NCBI GenBank assembly: GCA_949752735.1
Contig: OX457036.1
Coordinates: forward strand, 6,664,692 to 6,728,691
Reading direction: 5' to 3'
Source of the DNA: Lumbricus terrestris
Lineage: Eukaryota; Annelida; Clitellata; Crassiclitellata; Lumbricidae
DNA length: 64,000 bases
The position numbers were made by a program, and so were the translations under genes. Below are positions 1-10,893 of this stretch, in pieces (positions within the stretch are counted from its first letter, which is position 1; every line of letters starts with the position of its first letter). The notes under the pieces were generated by a model, which worked only from the letters and a program-made list of their open reading frames with translations, was not told where the DNA came from and ran no database searches.

Positions 1-95
1 GGTTCCGACGTGGTGACATGATGTGGATTCGAACCTGCAACATTCCGGCTGCAAAGCAACGAACGTGCCTACCACACAACTGCGCCCAACTATGT
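1..95 (-). repeat. SINE-A, tRNA-like head, cut by window edge
   Basis: Minus-strand tRNA-like head with a B-box-type GGTTCGAATCC match (as GGATTCGAACCT on the plus strand near 25-36) and the gcaacattccggctgcaaag block seen in the other copies. The rest of this copy would lie to the left of the window. Confidence 0.6.
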
Positions 96-104
96 GTGCA
101 TGAA

Positions 105-235
105 CACTTGTTATTTTGCCCCTTCAGATTACTACTCAGAAGTGCTCCCAACTTCAGCGCGTACACTGAAATGGAGTTTGACGCCGTAGCGCATGAACAG
201 TAACAGCGAGTGAAGACCTTGCTCATGGTTTCTAT
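105..235 (-). repeat. SINE-A, tail and body, headless
   Basis: Starts with the L2-type tail (ccccttcag...actactcagaagtgctcccaac) and continues into the family A body (agcgcg-acactg, then gcgagtgaagaccttgctca). It lacks the tRNA-like head and directly follows another copy's head, so two copies are in tandem. Confidence 0.6.
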
Positions 236-466
236 ACGCAGCGATTTAAGATGTCAGGGCACAATGAAATGCACGACCAAGATTAATTTTGCCGCGAACA
301 ATTTCCTACCCACTCGGTGTTGCCCTTTCTACATGAATCATGTGTTAAAACCGTTATTCAGATAGATGAATATTGAAGGGTAGGTTTACTCAAAGCACTA
401 ACAATCTCTTTTTGATATTATGGACACCCTGTAACCAACCTCCTTGGTAGTCCATGTCACAAAAAG

Positions 467-870
467 CGGTACTATAATTTTAATTCACCCTTTTTATTTA
501 TTTCAGCGAGTCGATGTAGGTTTCGTGTACGACCCCACAGAAATAGAAATTCGATGAAAAATATTTCCTCACGAAGTAGAAGCGGGATTTAGCGCGTGAG
601 GGTCGGTTAGGGCTCAGGTTAGGCATCGTGAGGGTCGATTAGGATTAGTTTTAGGGTTAGTGCAGTCATTCTGCTGAAATTGAAGCTGGATTGATGAAGA
701 ATAATTTTCAATGTAAAATTGATGAAAAAGATATACTGACAAAATAGAAACGGGATTTATCGAACAAATTCTTGTCTAAGCAGAAGCTGGATCGATTAAA
801 AGGGTTCTGGACAAACTAGAAGTTGGCGAAATTAAATCGAAAAAAAGGGTGATTTAAAATTATAGTACCC
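467..870. mobile_element. Non-autonomous DNA transposon (MITE) with ~28-bp TIRs
   Basis: The ends are inverted repeats: the left end reads GGTACTATAATTTTAA then TTCACCC and the right end is its complement with about two changes. The six bases aaaaag occur just outside both ends (461-466, 871-876), a likely target duplication. The interior holds several degenerate repeats of a phrase like aaatagaagcgggattta (near 576, 742, 779 and 818) and a stretch rich in TTAGGG-like words (601-660). No transposase is encoded. The superfamily cannot be told from the termini. Confidence 0.65.
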
Positions 871-1514
871 AAAAAGCTTGGTAGCCTGAGGGTTAAGCAA
901 ATAGCAACAACACTCGATGCATCGGTCTCTTTTGCGCCACACCATTTGCACAAAACATGTGAAAAACGACGTTGTCTAAAACACCTTAAAATAATAATGA
1001 AGCAAGACTATATGTACATCACTTTCGTTCGCTCTGTGTTAGATTTTAAGAATCGGAAAATCTCAAAATAAGTAATAATAATTATTATTACTATAAGACG
1101 GAAACTAGATTAAAATGATTAACCGCTTAACCGCCGCAAGTAAAAAATCCAAGGAAAGACGAGGCAAGATAGGGGAAAGCACATTATGAACGTAAATATT
1201 TTACATTATTTAGCGACATCCTATTGCAACCTATCCATTATTGGCTATCCACTGACCGAGACTGGTTGTGGCGCAACTGCAGTGAGCATGCTGTGGATCA
1301 TCAATCGCCATTTTGAAATCTCGACGAACCCCCGCAATTCCGTCAGTGCCATTTTTCAAATAATTCACCTGGCGCTTAATTCCGACATTTAGTCCGAAGC
1401 AACCTCACTTGATGGTCAAAGCATCTACATGTATGTATGTAGCGCCAGATTAATTAATACGCTGCTTCACTGTCCCACGGACAATCAATACGTTAGTCAG
1501 TCGTCCAGCGGACG
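871..1514. other. No gene seen
   Basis: AT-rich DNA with a short ATT palindrome near 1072-1092. The reading frames here show no recognisable protein. Confidence 0.5.
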
Positions 1515-1680
1515 GTAGATGGCGCAGTGGAAAGGCGATTGACGCACTGACAATGAAAGACTGGACTCTATCTATCCGCCGGGGAAGGTCATAAGAGTTT
1601 TTTTTTAAGCTGCACTGCTCTCCCATCCTGCGTTAGAGCCAGTCCGAAGCTTGGATAATGGAGATGGACGGAGAAAAAAG
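1515..1680 (+). repeat. SINE-H, possible full copy with tRNA-like head
   Basis: An A-box-like segment (atggcgcagtggaaaggcg, 1519-1537) is followed about 35 bp later by a weak B-box-like gactggactc. Then comes the family H phrase gagccagtccgaagcttgga. It is the only copy here where a tRNA-like start precedes the H core, so the head assignment rests on one example. Confidence 0.4.
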
Positions 1681-2415
1681 ATAATTATAATAAATAATTA
1701 TTTACTGTGACGTAATATCGTCACACATCAACCATTGGACAGTTCTCAGCTGTACATTGATAATTACTCATTAGTCAATAAAAGTCATCAGACATAATAT
1801 ATGTGTGCGGCTTTATTACAAAGTGAACGAATTGTTGCCAATTGGTAGCGTATTAATATTGTACATGCAATTGGCAGCAATCTTGACGTCGTAATATTAT
1901 TATCATGACATTAAAATGATTCGCTGATTGCTCAGAAACCTTAACCAGCCGCTTCTATGTGTATACATAGGTTCTAGACCGGTCTCTTTCTAAACCGGAC
2001 TTTACCCTCGTTGATGGAGAATTCACCAAAACGATGTGTTCCTAATATAGTTTATTGATGCACTCCATGCGTCGTGGATGTTGCCGGTTAGAGGGGCGGT
2101 ATATATGATGACAGGATCTCCTGTGGATCATACTGTCTGGGTCACATTTTTTCGTGTTATTTTCTCTGACCTTATTTATTGTATAGGTTCGATTTTTTTC
2201 AGTTCACTGGTGTACCTTAATAACACATAAATAATTCACAAGTGCACTGTCAGAGAATCAAGATGCAGAGCGTTTGCTGGTAGCAAGATTGCAAGTCTTA
2301 GCTTTGTAAAAAAATTCGCTTCATCTGCATCACAATTATAGACTCATTACGGCATTCAATCCATATCACATCCGAAACATCAATTTATCCTATTCACGCA
2401 AGCGTACAATTACAG
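1681..2415. other. No gene seen
   Basis: AT-rich intergenic sequence without recognisable coding or repeat structure. Confidence 0.5.
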
Positions 2416-2541
2416 GCACTCATAAATACTTGGCAATGGAAAGCGCACAAGCACCTGATGACGAAAAATCGCAATTTAAACATATTATTGACGCCATTGT
2501 GAGCAATGCCACGGTCAAAATGTATGCGTCAAAGTTCTTCT
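2416..2541 (+). other. Possible coding exon
   Basis: An open stretch after a ttacag acceptor-like site reads through an ATG at 2436 (MESAQAPDDEKSQFKH...) to KFFYD and meets a strong donor-like site, ACT|GTAAGT, at 2542. The peptide is charged and low in repeat-like sequence, unlike most frames in this window, but it matches no family I recognise. A second acceptor-like stretch (tttcag, 3126-3131) is followed by an open frame ending ...EFHTDKFFV-stop near 3228, but its phase does not join this donor. It could be a host exon, an exon of a decayed gene, or chance. Confidence 0.25.
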
Positions 2542-2612
2542 ATGACTGTAAGTGTATTGTATATAGACAATGTCAGATGAAACGCATCTTGCTGATAACT
2601 TCAATGTTAGTA

Positions 2613-2895
2613 AAAGTAAAGTCCTATCCCGTTCCATGAGGAACATAGGGAGGCGCTCATCTCCTTTTCCATGGCCCTGAGCCGGCAATGGACGAATCCC
2701 AAGATGATGGACACGAGGCCAGTGTATCGCAGGACTTGCTGTTTACTTCCCAGCTTACGCCGGTACCAAATTATACTGCTTGGTGACAGAGGCACGTGTG
2801 CGTGAGCAACTTGCCCAAGGTCGTTACCCGGAGTCGAACCCGCAACCTCCCGCTCCGTGAGCGAGCGCGTTACCGGTCTGCCACCAGGTCAGTGC
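2613..2895 (-). repeat. SINE-C with tRNA-like head
   Basis: Read on the minus strand: a tRNA-like head (tggtggcagaccggtaacgc, then gcgggttcgactccgggt as B box, about 2820-2892), a middle with CCTTGGGCAAGTTGCTCACG and gtgcctctgtcacc, then a body repeated at 3303-3494. The anticodon arm does not fold properly, so it is not a functional tRNA. The middle resembles the CORE-type central domain of MIR-like SINEs, judged from memory. Confidence 0.6.
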
Positions 2896-3302
2896 AAAAC
2901 TTCAATGTTAGTGACATTTAAAAGGTCTGTTTTGCGACCCTTAAACACAGACAACTTTAAAAACACGATAGATAAACACACGGACAAAATAATAAGCACA
3001 CGACAGATCTTGTCTTGAGTTTAAGTGTCGCGCGATTATCTGCCTTGTGTTTAAATGTCGGTACATCGTTTAGACACCTATAGGAGCAATGAGACACAAC
3101 ACGTAAATAGTATTATAAACATGTTTCAGCATCTGATGGCTGACGTGGACGTTGGTGCAATTGGCGCTAGAGGAATTGATGAACAGCGACTAAAGAAAGA
3201 ATTTCATACAGATAAATTCTTCGTATAAATATGACAGCTTGCTTGCCTCAGCCCTCAGGACCCGTCAGTGCAAAATATTGTACAAATATTTGTAGTTTCC
3301 GT

Positions 3303-3494
3303 GTTCATATAAAGTAAAGTAAAGTCCTATCCCGTTCCATGAGGAACATAGGGAGGCGCTCATCTCCTTTTCCATGGCCCTGAGCCAGCAATGGACGAAT
3401 CCCAAGGTCCTGGACACAAGGCCAGTGTATCGCAGGACTTGCTGTTTACTTCCCAGCTTACGCCGGTACCAAATTATACTGCTTGGTGACAAGT
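3303..3494 (-). repeat. SINE-C, headless copy
   Basis: Nearly identical to 2618-2795 over about 175 bp (from ...gaagtaaacagcaagtcctg to the taaagtaaagtaaag tail). The tRNA head is absent, as expected of 5' truncation during retroposition. The tail is a short TTTAC repeat. Confidence 0.7.
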
Positions 3495-3839
3495 TTTAAG
3501 GGTGTGATCTCTCTTATTAAATCACTGTGCGGCAGATAATTGTTTCTTTTTGTGCCATTAACTTTCATTCTGCCCAATCTACAAATTAAAAGCTTTCTCG
3601 AACTGATATAGAAAAGGTAAACATAAATAGCTAAAATACATCGTGTCGCAACCTTGTCGCTTGAAAGTTTGTTTTATTAATAATTATTAGCGATAACGAA
3701 CTTTAACAAAGTGTTGACTGCAGTGCATGGGGATCCCGGCAGTGCATTTGATAACACACTTGCTTGGAAACCATCGGAACTGAGTTTGATTTTAGAAGAC
3801 TCCGTAGGATAGACGTGCGTTGTAGGCTGCTATTAGGGC

Positions 3840-3892
3840 CCTTGAGTGGCAGGCTGTCTGTTCTGTTTGTTGATCAGATTGATGTTAATTAA
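3840..3892 (+). repeat. SINE-B tail fragment
   Basis: Contains ggcaggctgtctgttctgtt and gatgttaattaa, matching the family B tail at 49345-49390. It ends at the TTAA where the piggyBac-like element begins, so that element may have inserted into it. Confidence 0.45.
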
Positions 3893-3966
3893 CACTCGAG
3901 TGCCCAAGGTATTTTTTGGTACACGAAGGCCCAAGGGGGGGGTCCGCGCGGACCCCAACGTTTTTT

Positions 3967-4355
3967 TGTGAATATCTTGAGAAGGGATTGGAATATCGTT
4001 ACAGAATTTAGTTCTATGTGATCCCAAATGAATTTGCAATCGATTGATGTATCTTATAACACAATAGCACTACCTGGTGTAAAATAGGAGTGTAAAATAT
4101 CGTGATACACATTTTACGCTTGTCTGCGTCATTTACCGAAGGAAGCCTATCGTTTTCATGTTTGTATCTTGAGAAGGGATTGGGATATCGTTACAGAATT
4201 TAGTTCTATGTGATCCCAAATGAATTTGCAATCGATTGATGTATCTTATATCACAATAGCACCATCTGGTGTAAAATAATAGTGTAAAAATCTCGTGATA
4301 CACATTATATGCTTCCCTGCGTCATTTACAGAAGGAAGCTATAATACGTACGGCG
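3967..4355 (+). repeat. Two tandem ~193-bp units inside the piggyBac-like element
   Basis: Unit 1 starts at atcttgagaagggattggaa (about 3970) and unit 2 at atcttgagaagggattggga (about 4167). Both run through gttctatgtgatcccaaatg, acacaatagcac and ctgcgtcatttac, with only scattered differences. Confidence 0.8.
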
Positions 4356-4429
4356 CGTCAGCATGCAAGTCAGCTGCTCTCACTTCCAGCTATCGACGGA
4401 CCAGTTGCATTATGGTAGACTAAATCGTA

Positions 4430-4490
4430 ATCGCAATTGCAAATTTGTATAGCGCCGCTTCAAGAGAAACTTCTCAGAGGTGTTCCTGAC
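4430..4490 (-). repeat. L2/SINE-A tail scrap
   Basis: tatagcgccgcttcaagag followed by acttctcagaggtgttcc is the shared LINE/SINE tail in minus orientation, nested in the piggyBac-like element. Confidence 0.5.
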
Positions 4491-5153
4491 CTGATAACAC
4501 CATGCCACAATTGAAAGGGGTAATTTTCAAACAATTGCGTAGGAAGGGGAAGTACGAACGGCTGTGTCACTGTGTGGTGTTAGGCCGAGGCCTACTTGTG
4601 GGTCGAGTAAGAAGGGTAGCCTAGGCCACTGCCGTCTACAACATCACCGGCTAAGAAGAAAAGCGGAGCCATTTACTCGCGTAACCTTGACAGAACGGTT
4701 GCCACCGTTTGTATGAACTGTCCCAAGCCTCCGTTTTGACGCACGCCTGTTGTATGCAATTATTGCTGTGATAGGCCTACGCAGACTTGCAGACTTTCAA
4801 ATTCTGTGCTGCAAACATGGGCTAAACATAGTGATACAATGTCAGTAAATCTAAGTTCAACAAATTATATGAATCTTTATTTCATATAAAGTGCGTTGAC
4901 CACTTATTTATTGGCCAATAACCATACGCATGTATGACTAATAGCCGCATATCTTGCGGTACCATTAGTATATGCTGTGGTTGTGGGGTACAGGGTTGGA
5001 CAATACTCACGCAAAATATACCATTCGATGCCCAAAAGGTTGCTTTAAGATGTCCTAAAAGCATTTTTGCAGATCTATAGCCGTTAAAAAGTTATCCGGA
5101 AAAAACCGGCCTGGGGTCGGGTCGGACCCCCCCCTTGGGCATTCGAGGGTTAA

Positions 5154-6261
5154 GATAGCTGCGTAATTTGTAGCCTGAAGTATTTCATTGTCAAACCGGT
5201 TGCTATATGTCAACCAGATTGTTGAATAAACGAAATCATTTTATTATTATCGAAGATTAAAGACAACTTATGGCAACAAAACCCGTTGAATTGCATGTGT
5301 GGTCTTCTGTACACCATATAGCGTTTAATTATACCGGGTTCATGAATGTGAGTTCAAAGCAAGAATTGTTTAATATCTCCATTCAATCTAAAGCGATTTT
5401 TCCGAAAATGTGTGACAATCGTTTCTAGTTTCCGGTATAACACAACTTAAGTTGTATTTATTCTGGTGAAATTCGTACAACTTTTAAAAAATATGACGTT
5501 TCAATATTGACAGCAAACCAGCCGTTTCTTAAACACCATGGATAAGAAATCATGGAATTCACATATAATTTTGACATTATCGTACGATATTATTTGCTTC
5601 CAGGTCATTAGCTGCATCACTTCGCTTGTTCTTATCACTTCCGGGATAAACGCGGGTAATTAATTTTACGTAACACATGAAACGGAAGCAGATGCCTAGT
5701 GTCGCTCAACGCCAACCGGGGTGGGGGGGGGAGGTGGCGGGGGTGGGGGGGGTAGCCGGATGTGACGTATTGGCAGTGGAAGTACGCTTATCCTTCAGAT
5801 GTAGCGGTTTCTTGAAGGCTTTTCAGGAATCGACATAAAATTGTTATGCAAAATTTGGCGAGTAGATCAGGGATTAAGTGGAGTTGATGTGGTCCTGCTG
5901 GAGCGAACCTGGATGGTGCCCTATATGGTTGACTAATGACCAGCTGCAGAAGGCGTACTAGCAGAGCGTTCATTCTGCTAAATTCGACCAGAATGTGATT
6001 TATAAACAATGTAAGATTTGCAATAAAACAAAGTGAACGAACTTTAGTGGAGGTATTGAAAGAAATCTGATGGATTGGATGACACTGCGTTAAATCAGCG
6101 ACGATTACCGTCATTTGTCCAACATCGTTAATGGTACTACCAGAGGCTACATTGTGTTGGAGTCTTATTCAATAACTATTCTCTTTACATACCTAGTTTC
6201 AGACCATTGCTGATACCATTGTTGACATCATTCTGCGGTAGTCCGGAGCGACCTCTATAAT
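5154..6261. other. No gene seen; G-rich tract at 5717-5757
   Basis: Mostly AT-rich unassigned sequence. At 5717-5757 lies a plus-strand tract of G runs (ggggtgggggggggaggtgg and similar) able in principle to form a G-quadruplex. A 108-codon minus-strand frame at 5788-6114 has no family resemblance I can defend. Confidence 0.5.
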
Positions 6262-6360
6262 ATGGATGAATGGATCCGATTTGACCAGGGTCTATGATAA
6301 CATAGGCCGTTACCCTGGACAGAAATTTGCTCGGCATATTACAGCACTTAGGAGCAAGAT
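6262..6360 (+). repeat. Repeat E, copy 1
   Basis: The ~100-bp unit gatccgatttgaccagggtc ... ccctggacagaaatttgctc ... attacagcactta is shared with 42847-42912, 56533-56640 and, more loosely, 40195-40345. Confidence 0.7.
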
Positions 6361-6439
6361 ACTAGATCAGTTAAAAAAAGAAGAAGTATATCGGAAGCAA
6401 TAGCAAATACTGATGATCTGTATATATATAACATTGTAA

Positions 6440-6570
6440 AAACTGATTAAAAGGTGTCCAACTGCGCCAATTTTCCCCCAAAAGCTGGTACCAATTACAC
6501 TCTAGTAAATATCCCATTGATGTCGGAACCACTGCTGAGGAAACGTAGTTGAAGCGTGGGGTGTATTTTC
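6440..6570 (+). repeat. Repeat D, copy 1
   Basis: aaaactgattaaaaggtgtc followed by a ggtaccaattacactc block and ctgctgaggaaacgtagttg; this order recurs at 11556-11690 and 33241-33370. Confidence 0.55.
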
Positions 6571-7136
6571 TGTATTATGGTGGTAGGTGCCTACCTATTT
6601 CAAGGCGCTATTTATGAATAGTATAGTTATGTACCCTATGCAATACGTAATTCATCAGTTTATAGGTATATCTATAAACTCTCTCGTATTCTGCGTCATT
6701 TAACACATTTTTGACGCACACCTTTTTATTGTTTTAATTTATGCGATAATTATAATATGAACAGCAAATGGTATACTCGAAGATATCGGGGATTTCTCAA
6801 TAAAGGTCAAAAGTAACAACCCTGTCGAGTGGCAGTAATCTTTTTAGAAAACCAGCCACAGATTCGTGTGTTCTTCTGCATATGGTTTCATCAGCTTCAA
6901 TGATCAAGGTATTACAGGATACGTCGAAAAGGAAACTGTCGACAGATCCATAAATCAATTGTTAAAGACCCTGGGTATACAGGGACAGCGGCAACCCACT
7001 GAGACAAGGTTAGCTCAAGACGAAAGGTCAGGTGTCAAGTAAACCGGAGGACAAAAGGTTAACTGGGAAGAGCCACTAAAGAAGAACGAAAGAATCGACA
7101 GCTCCTTTTACCACCACCGCCTAAGCACACACAAGC
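6571..7136. other. No gene seen
   Basis: AT-rich sequence with no recognisable feature; the G-run-free end near 7060 reads aaggttaactgggaag, faintly like 50800-50815. Confidence 0.4.
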
Positions 7137-7138
7137 AT

Positions 7139-7182
<44 letters not shown>

Positions 7183-7262
7183 ATATAGATAAATTATATA
7201 TATATATATACATATATATTGTATGTATATACATATATATATATATATATATTGTATATATA
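7137..7262. repeat. (CA)n then (TA)n microsatellites
   Basis: About twenty CA units at 7140-7180, followed by interrupted TA runs to 7262. Open frames across it are repeat artefacts. Confidence 0.95.
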
Positions 7263-7504
7263 TAATTTTGATTGGCACACGCTCTTTTTGCACAAGTCTA
7301 CACTCCAATTTGTAGGCATGCACATTATGAAGGACTCCCCGCGATCTCTCCATTAAAAATACTTCATCAATGCCTGTTCTGCTCTTGATCAACCTGTTAC
7401 TGCTTTTTAGATGATGATGACCTAACACTTAGTCATTGTCATTGCAACATATTATGTGGCAGCGATGATATTAATATGCTGTTTGAGTTTTCGTTTGTTC
7501 TACA

Positions 7505-7640
7505 TCAGACAACAATATTTACAGACAACCAGACGGACAGAAAGAAAGATAGATAGGCAGCCATACAGATGGACAGAAGGACGGGAAAACGGAAGAAGAT
7601 GTGGACAGGCAGGCAGGCATTCGCACGTGCGCCCAGACAG
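7505..7640 (+). repeat. Degenerate CAGA-type simple repeat
   Basis: Dispersed cagaca, gacagaa and agatagataggcag words; similar degenerate stretches lie near 43370-43660 and 45680-45720. The overlapping frames are low-complexity. Confidence 0.6.
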
Positions 7641-7764
7641 ATGCGCAAACAGATGTATGTTTGGAATCCTGTGCAATGTGCATTATGTGAGTTTGGATCA
7701 ATTCTACAACATCGAATAGTGAATAGTGGATAGACCAATACAAAACGCTTTGGTGGTGAGTCAT

Positions 7765-8959
7765 ATAAATATTATTTGTTTAATCTATTATTCGGGTGTG
7801 TAAGGAAGCCACGTGCCACAGCCAAATGTTAACCTATGGAGATTTTTAATATCAAATAGTAAATAAAAGATTGCATGAGAATCATTAATAAGTTAATAAC
7901 CCTGGAAAAATAATATTATAATATAATATTATAGGAGAACTATGAAATTAAAAGTGCACTTATGTGCACAGACCGTCCCAATAGATATCGAAAAGATTTC
8001 TTCAAATTGAATGGTTACCAGGAATTAGCTGTATTTTAAAAATAAATCGAAATCGCTTAATTCATGGTTGCTTCTGAGTCTAAGATGTCAATCACGCCAG
8101 AGGAATCTTCTGCCACCTCTGGCGAAAGTCCGTTATAACTTACGCCCTAGGTTGCATCCTTAATTTTGTTCTACTAGTAAAGGCTGTTAAACACTTTATT
8201 CCTCTCATCAATGGCATAGTTTCTTTCATATGTGTTTAATTTTCTGCTGATTAATGCGATTGAACATTTAACAAGGTTTGGCGTGTCGCCAAAATTTGTC
8301 ACATTTTCAAATAAACGAAAAAAATGATGTCAAGCGATTAAATTATCTATAATGAGTGTTTAATTATTATTGTAGTTTGAATACCTGTAATTATTATAAT
8401 TATGTATTCAAACAACAATAACATTATTATGAAATAAATACTTTCTAGTCATTAAATTTTATGTGTACTTTCTATGATTCAACCAAAATATTTCTCGTTG
8501 TGAGGTATGGTTCTGTGGATGTTAGAGGCCGTCAAACTAGCCAGATCGTATCATTTAACGACATAAACAAATTATAGCATTTAAAATTGGACACCCTTGA
8601 AATGTATGATGCACATGATATAATATGACGGTCGGTTCATCTTTTTTAATAGCGCATGCCCTAATGCCTAGCAGTCTATCGTCCGAAGAGTTTTCGATGT
8701 CATAAGATCTTAAACTATGGGATAAATACAAAGTCTGTAGCCTATATAATTATAAGAAAACTACGCTGCATGGTGCAATTCTCTGGTGGTTTCAGTCCGA
8801 GGCTTGCATGAAACAGGCGGGCGACGCTATTAATCGTAACAATAATTATCTATCGATATCATTAAACATTATGATTACATCGTTTAATATCGTACGCGAA
8901 GATTCACACTATTTATTACGTGAGCTATGGTTGAAGTCGCTACAGATGATTAAAGCAAT
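7765..8959. other. No gene seen; small hairpins
   Basis: AT-rich. Two minor inverted repeats are present: cgccagagg/cctctggcg (8095-8124), and a pair around tgtagtttgaata and tattcaaacaaca (about 8370-8420). Confidence 0.5.
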
Positions 8960-9045
8960 ATCCCTCCACCTGAGTGGTATGGTACTCACTGGATAAAGGA
9001 GGAATGCGACGCTAACGACCGTTGTTATCACATAGTGATGTCAAA
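8960..9045 (+). repeat. SINE-H core copy
   Basis: ctggataaaggaggaatgcg followed by acgctaacgaccgttgttatcacatagtg, the H core in degenerate form. Confidence 0.6.
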
Positions 9046-9600
9046 ACTTCAGCTATACATCAAAATTAAACAGCTTTCGCGTATGCAGAACGGTTGAACT
9101 TAGCTTACTTGTAAAAATTGATACAAATCTTCACGAAAGATCCAGGAGAGATAGTTGTCCGTTAAACGACGCCCTGAGAGGAGAGGATCAGTAAAATAAG
9201 CTATTCTCGAGGCAGCCATTGAGTTTGATGTCTTTGCGTCTTCAATTACTTGACCACGGCATACGAGGACAAGGGATGAACCATCTGGAAGACAGCGTAT
9301 ACATAAAATGTGCTTTGAGAACCGCCATCAACGTTGAATGTGTTAGCAACAAAACTCTGTAGCCTAAACATTTGCTTGCAACAGAACTGATCATTCCCTT
9401 GGAGCATTCAAGTGCCTTGGCTTCCAATATCGCTGATGAGTGATGACGTTTTCCCTTAACTTTCTTCATAAAGGCGAACTCTGACGGATAATGCAATACA
9501 TAATAGGTGTATAATTATTATAACGAAATTCTGCAACGATTTAAGGGTGTCTTTGCTGATCGCAATATTATCAGTGGACCACTAATTCTTTGAGTTTAAG
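9046..9600. other. No gene seen
   Basis: Unassigned. An 84-codon minus frame (9242-9496) shows no family features. Confidence 0.4.
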
Positions 9601-9992
9601 ACACCATGCAATTCATTCACTCATTCATTCATTCGAAAATGTATATAGCGCCAATTCAAGAAAAACTACTCAGAGTCGCTCCCGACTCCAGCGCACCGAA
9701 AAAGAACAGTTAAGTTTAGTAAGGAAGGGTCCTGGTAGAGTCCCAGGGAGAAGGCGAGTTAGCCCAAAAGAAAGGCCATTGCAGACCCTGGTCCAACCAC
9801 ATAGAATGCTCGATTCTTCATGGTAGCAGTATTATCAAAAGGAACTAAGAACTTATCAACAGAACGTAGGTGACAACGTCCTTGGATACCCAATGTAAAG
9901 CTGCGTAGTTCTCGGAGGTAAATTGGGGCAAGGCCTGACAACATCGCCATACCAATGCCGCTACCCTTAACATACAACACCCCCCCCGTCAT
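9601..9992 (-). pseudogene. L2-like LINE, 3' end of the RT ORF plus tail
   Basis: The minus-strand frame reads SGLAPIYLRELRSFTLG... and ...YVVGPGSAM, which correspond to the L2/CR1 RT C-terminus (GLAPxYLxEL, then fSVVGPxxWN). The conserved tail follows (ctactcagagtcgctcccga, gcgccaattcaag, then CATT repeats at 9606-9637). It is 5' truncated and shifted out of frame near the end. The low-coordinate side is the true 3' end of the LINE. Confidence 0.75.
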
Positions 9993-10530
9993 CCAATGAT
10001 GCTCTCGTGTTAGAATTCATGCAGTATACCATGCAAGCTATCAAATAGAGATAACAAAAGCATTGACGAAGATACCTGAAGATATCTGACATACTTGAAG
10101 CTAGAATTGACGCCAATCGAGTTTATGTTGGAACTTTTGACAAGAATTACACACTTCGTTTTGGGTGGAAACTCATCCAATAGGAGAAAACAGATGAGCA
10201 GATAGTGATATGTTAAGATCCCTTTTTCCTGTGCTTCAAATTTGCTTTGAATGGCTGCTTTATTAGCACGATATTCAGAGACGTTTTATAAAAAAAATGG
10301 AATCGTACTAATTAACTAACCTACTATAATAGGCGAGGTCCATTTAGATCGGTAGAGACCAGTGCTATTTTAGCTCCAGACAGACAGACAAACAGAGAGG
10401 CATACACTTGATTTAATATTGTTCTCGAGTTTCATGAGGTAGTCCCAAAACAATTTTGAGAAACTATAAAGCATGTAGGAGGCAGGATTTTTTAACGAAA
10501 AACAATTGCTTCATGGCTTCCGAGCTTCTT
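9987..10530 (+). repeat. Repeat F, copy 1 (decayed coding remnant)
   Basis: Aligns along its length with 25417-25945 (shared blocks: aattcatgcagtataccatg, cttgaagctagaattgacgc, gcataca-ctt, tgcttcatggcttccg). The frame that is nearly open in the other copy is broken here by stops. Both copies touch L2-like fragments. Confidence 0.75.
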
Positions 10531-10657
10531 GAAAAACTTAAGACATATTAACGACTAGATAATTATTGACATTGCTTAAAATTCCGTCGTAGAATTGAAC
10601 AATGGACACGTTTTATGCGCCCATTTGTTGTACATGTGTTTCTACAGGCTCGGACTC

Positions 10658-10893
10658 CAGTGGCGGCGCCAGGATTTAAGTTTCGTGGGGAATGATCTAC
10701 TGCGGAAAATTTTGGCTTTTCAGCCGGCAAAATTTCTGACGACCTTTTTTTAGTCGGCCGAAATCTCCTGCATATGGTTTTCAGTTTTAGGGGGGTGGCT
10801 GAGCAAGGAAATTTTAATTTTTACATGAATAAAATGGATGACCTTTGGGGGGGCTTAGCCCTCCCCCCAGCCACCCCCATAGCGCCGCTGCTG
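10658..10893. mobile_element. hAT-type MITE
   Basis: Begins CAGTGGCGGCGCCAGGA and ends ...AGCGCCGCTGCTG. The flanking 8-mers tcggactc and tccgactc differ at one base, as in an ageing 8-bp target duplication. The internal block gacgacctttttttagtcgg is shared with the inverted repeats at 27359-27965. No coding capacity. Confidence 0.7.

Larger units (their letters stand above)
3893..5149. mobile_element. Non-autonomous piggyBac-like transposon
   Basis: TTAA lies at both edges (3889-3892 and 5150-5153), the target duplication of piggyBac transposons. The ends are inverted repeats: CACTCGAGTGCCCAAGG on the left, CCCTCGAATGCCCAAGG on the complement of the right. A G-run plus GTCCG...GACCCC motif is also shared near both ends. 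About 1.26 kb long with no transposase frame. It carries a tandem duplication near its left end and an L2/SINE tail scrap inside. Confidence 0.7.

Noticed and set aside
2820..2892. tRNA gene on the minus strand
   Set aside because: A and B boxes are present but the anticodon arm does not pair with a proper 7-base loop, and the sequence continues into a SINE body.
3967..4355. CRISPR-like or satellite array
   Set aside because: Only two ~193-bp units, both inside a TTAA-bounded transposon; no repeat-spacer structure.
5788..6114. 108-codon minus-strand frame as an L2 RT remnant
   Set aside because: A few residues (NALLVRLLQL) hint at the DYCNALL block but the following blocks are absent, so the resemblance is not defensible.
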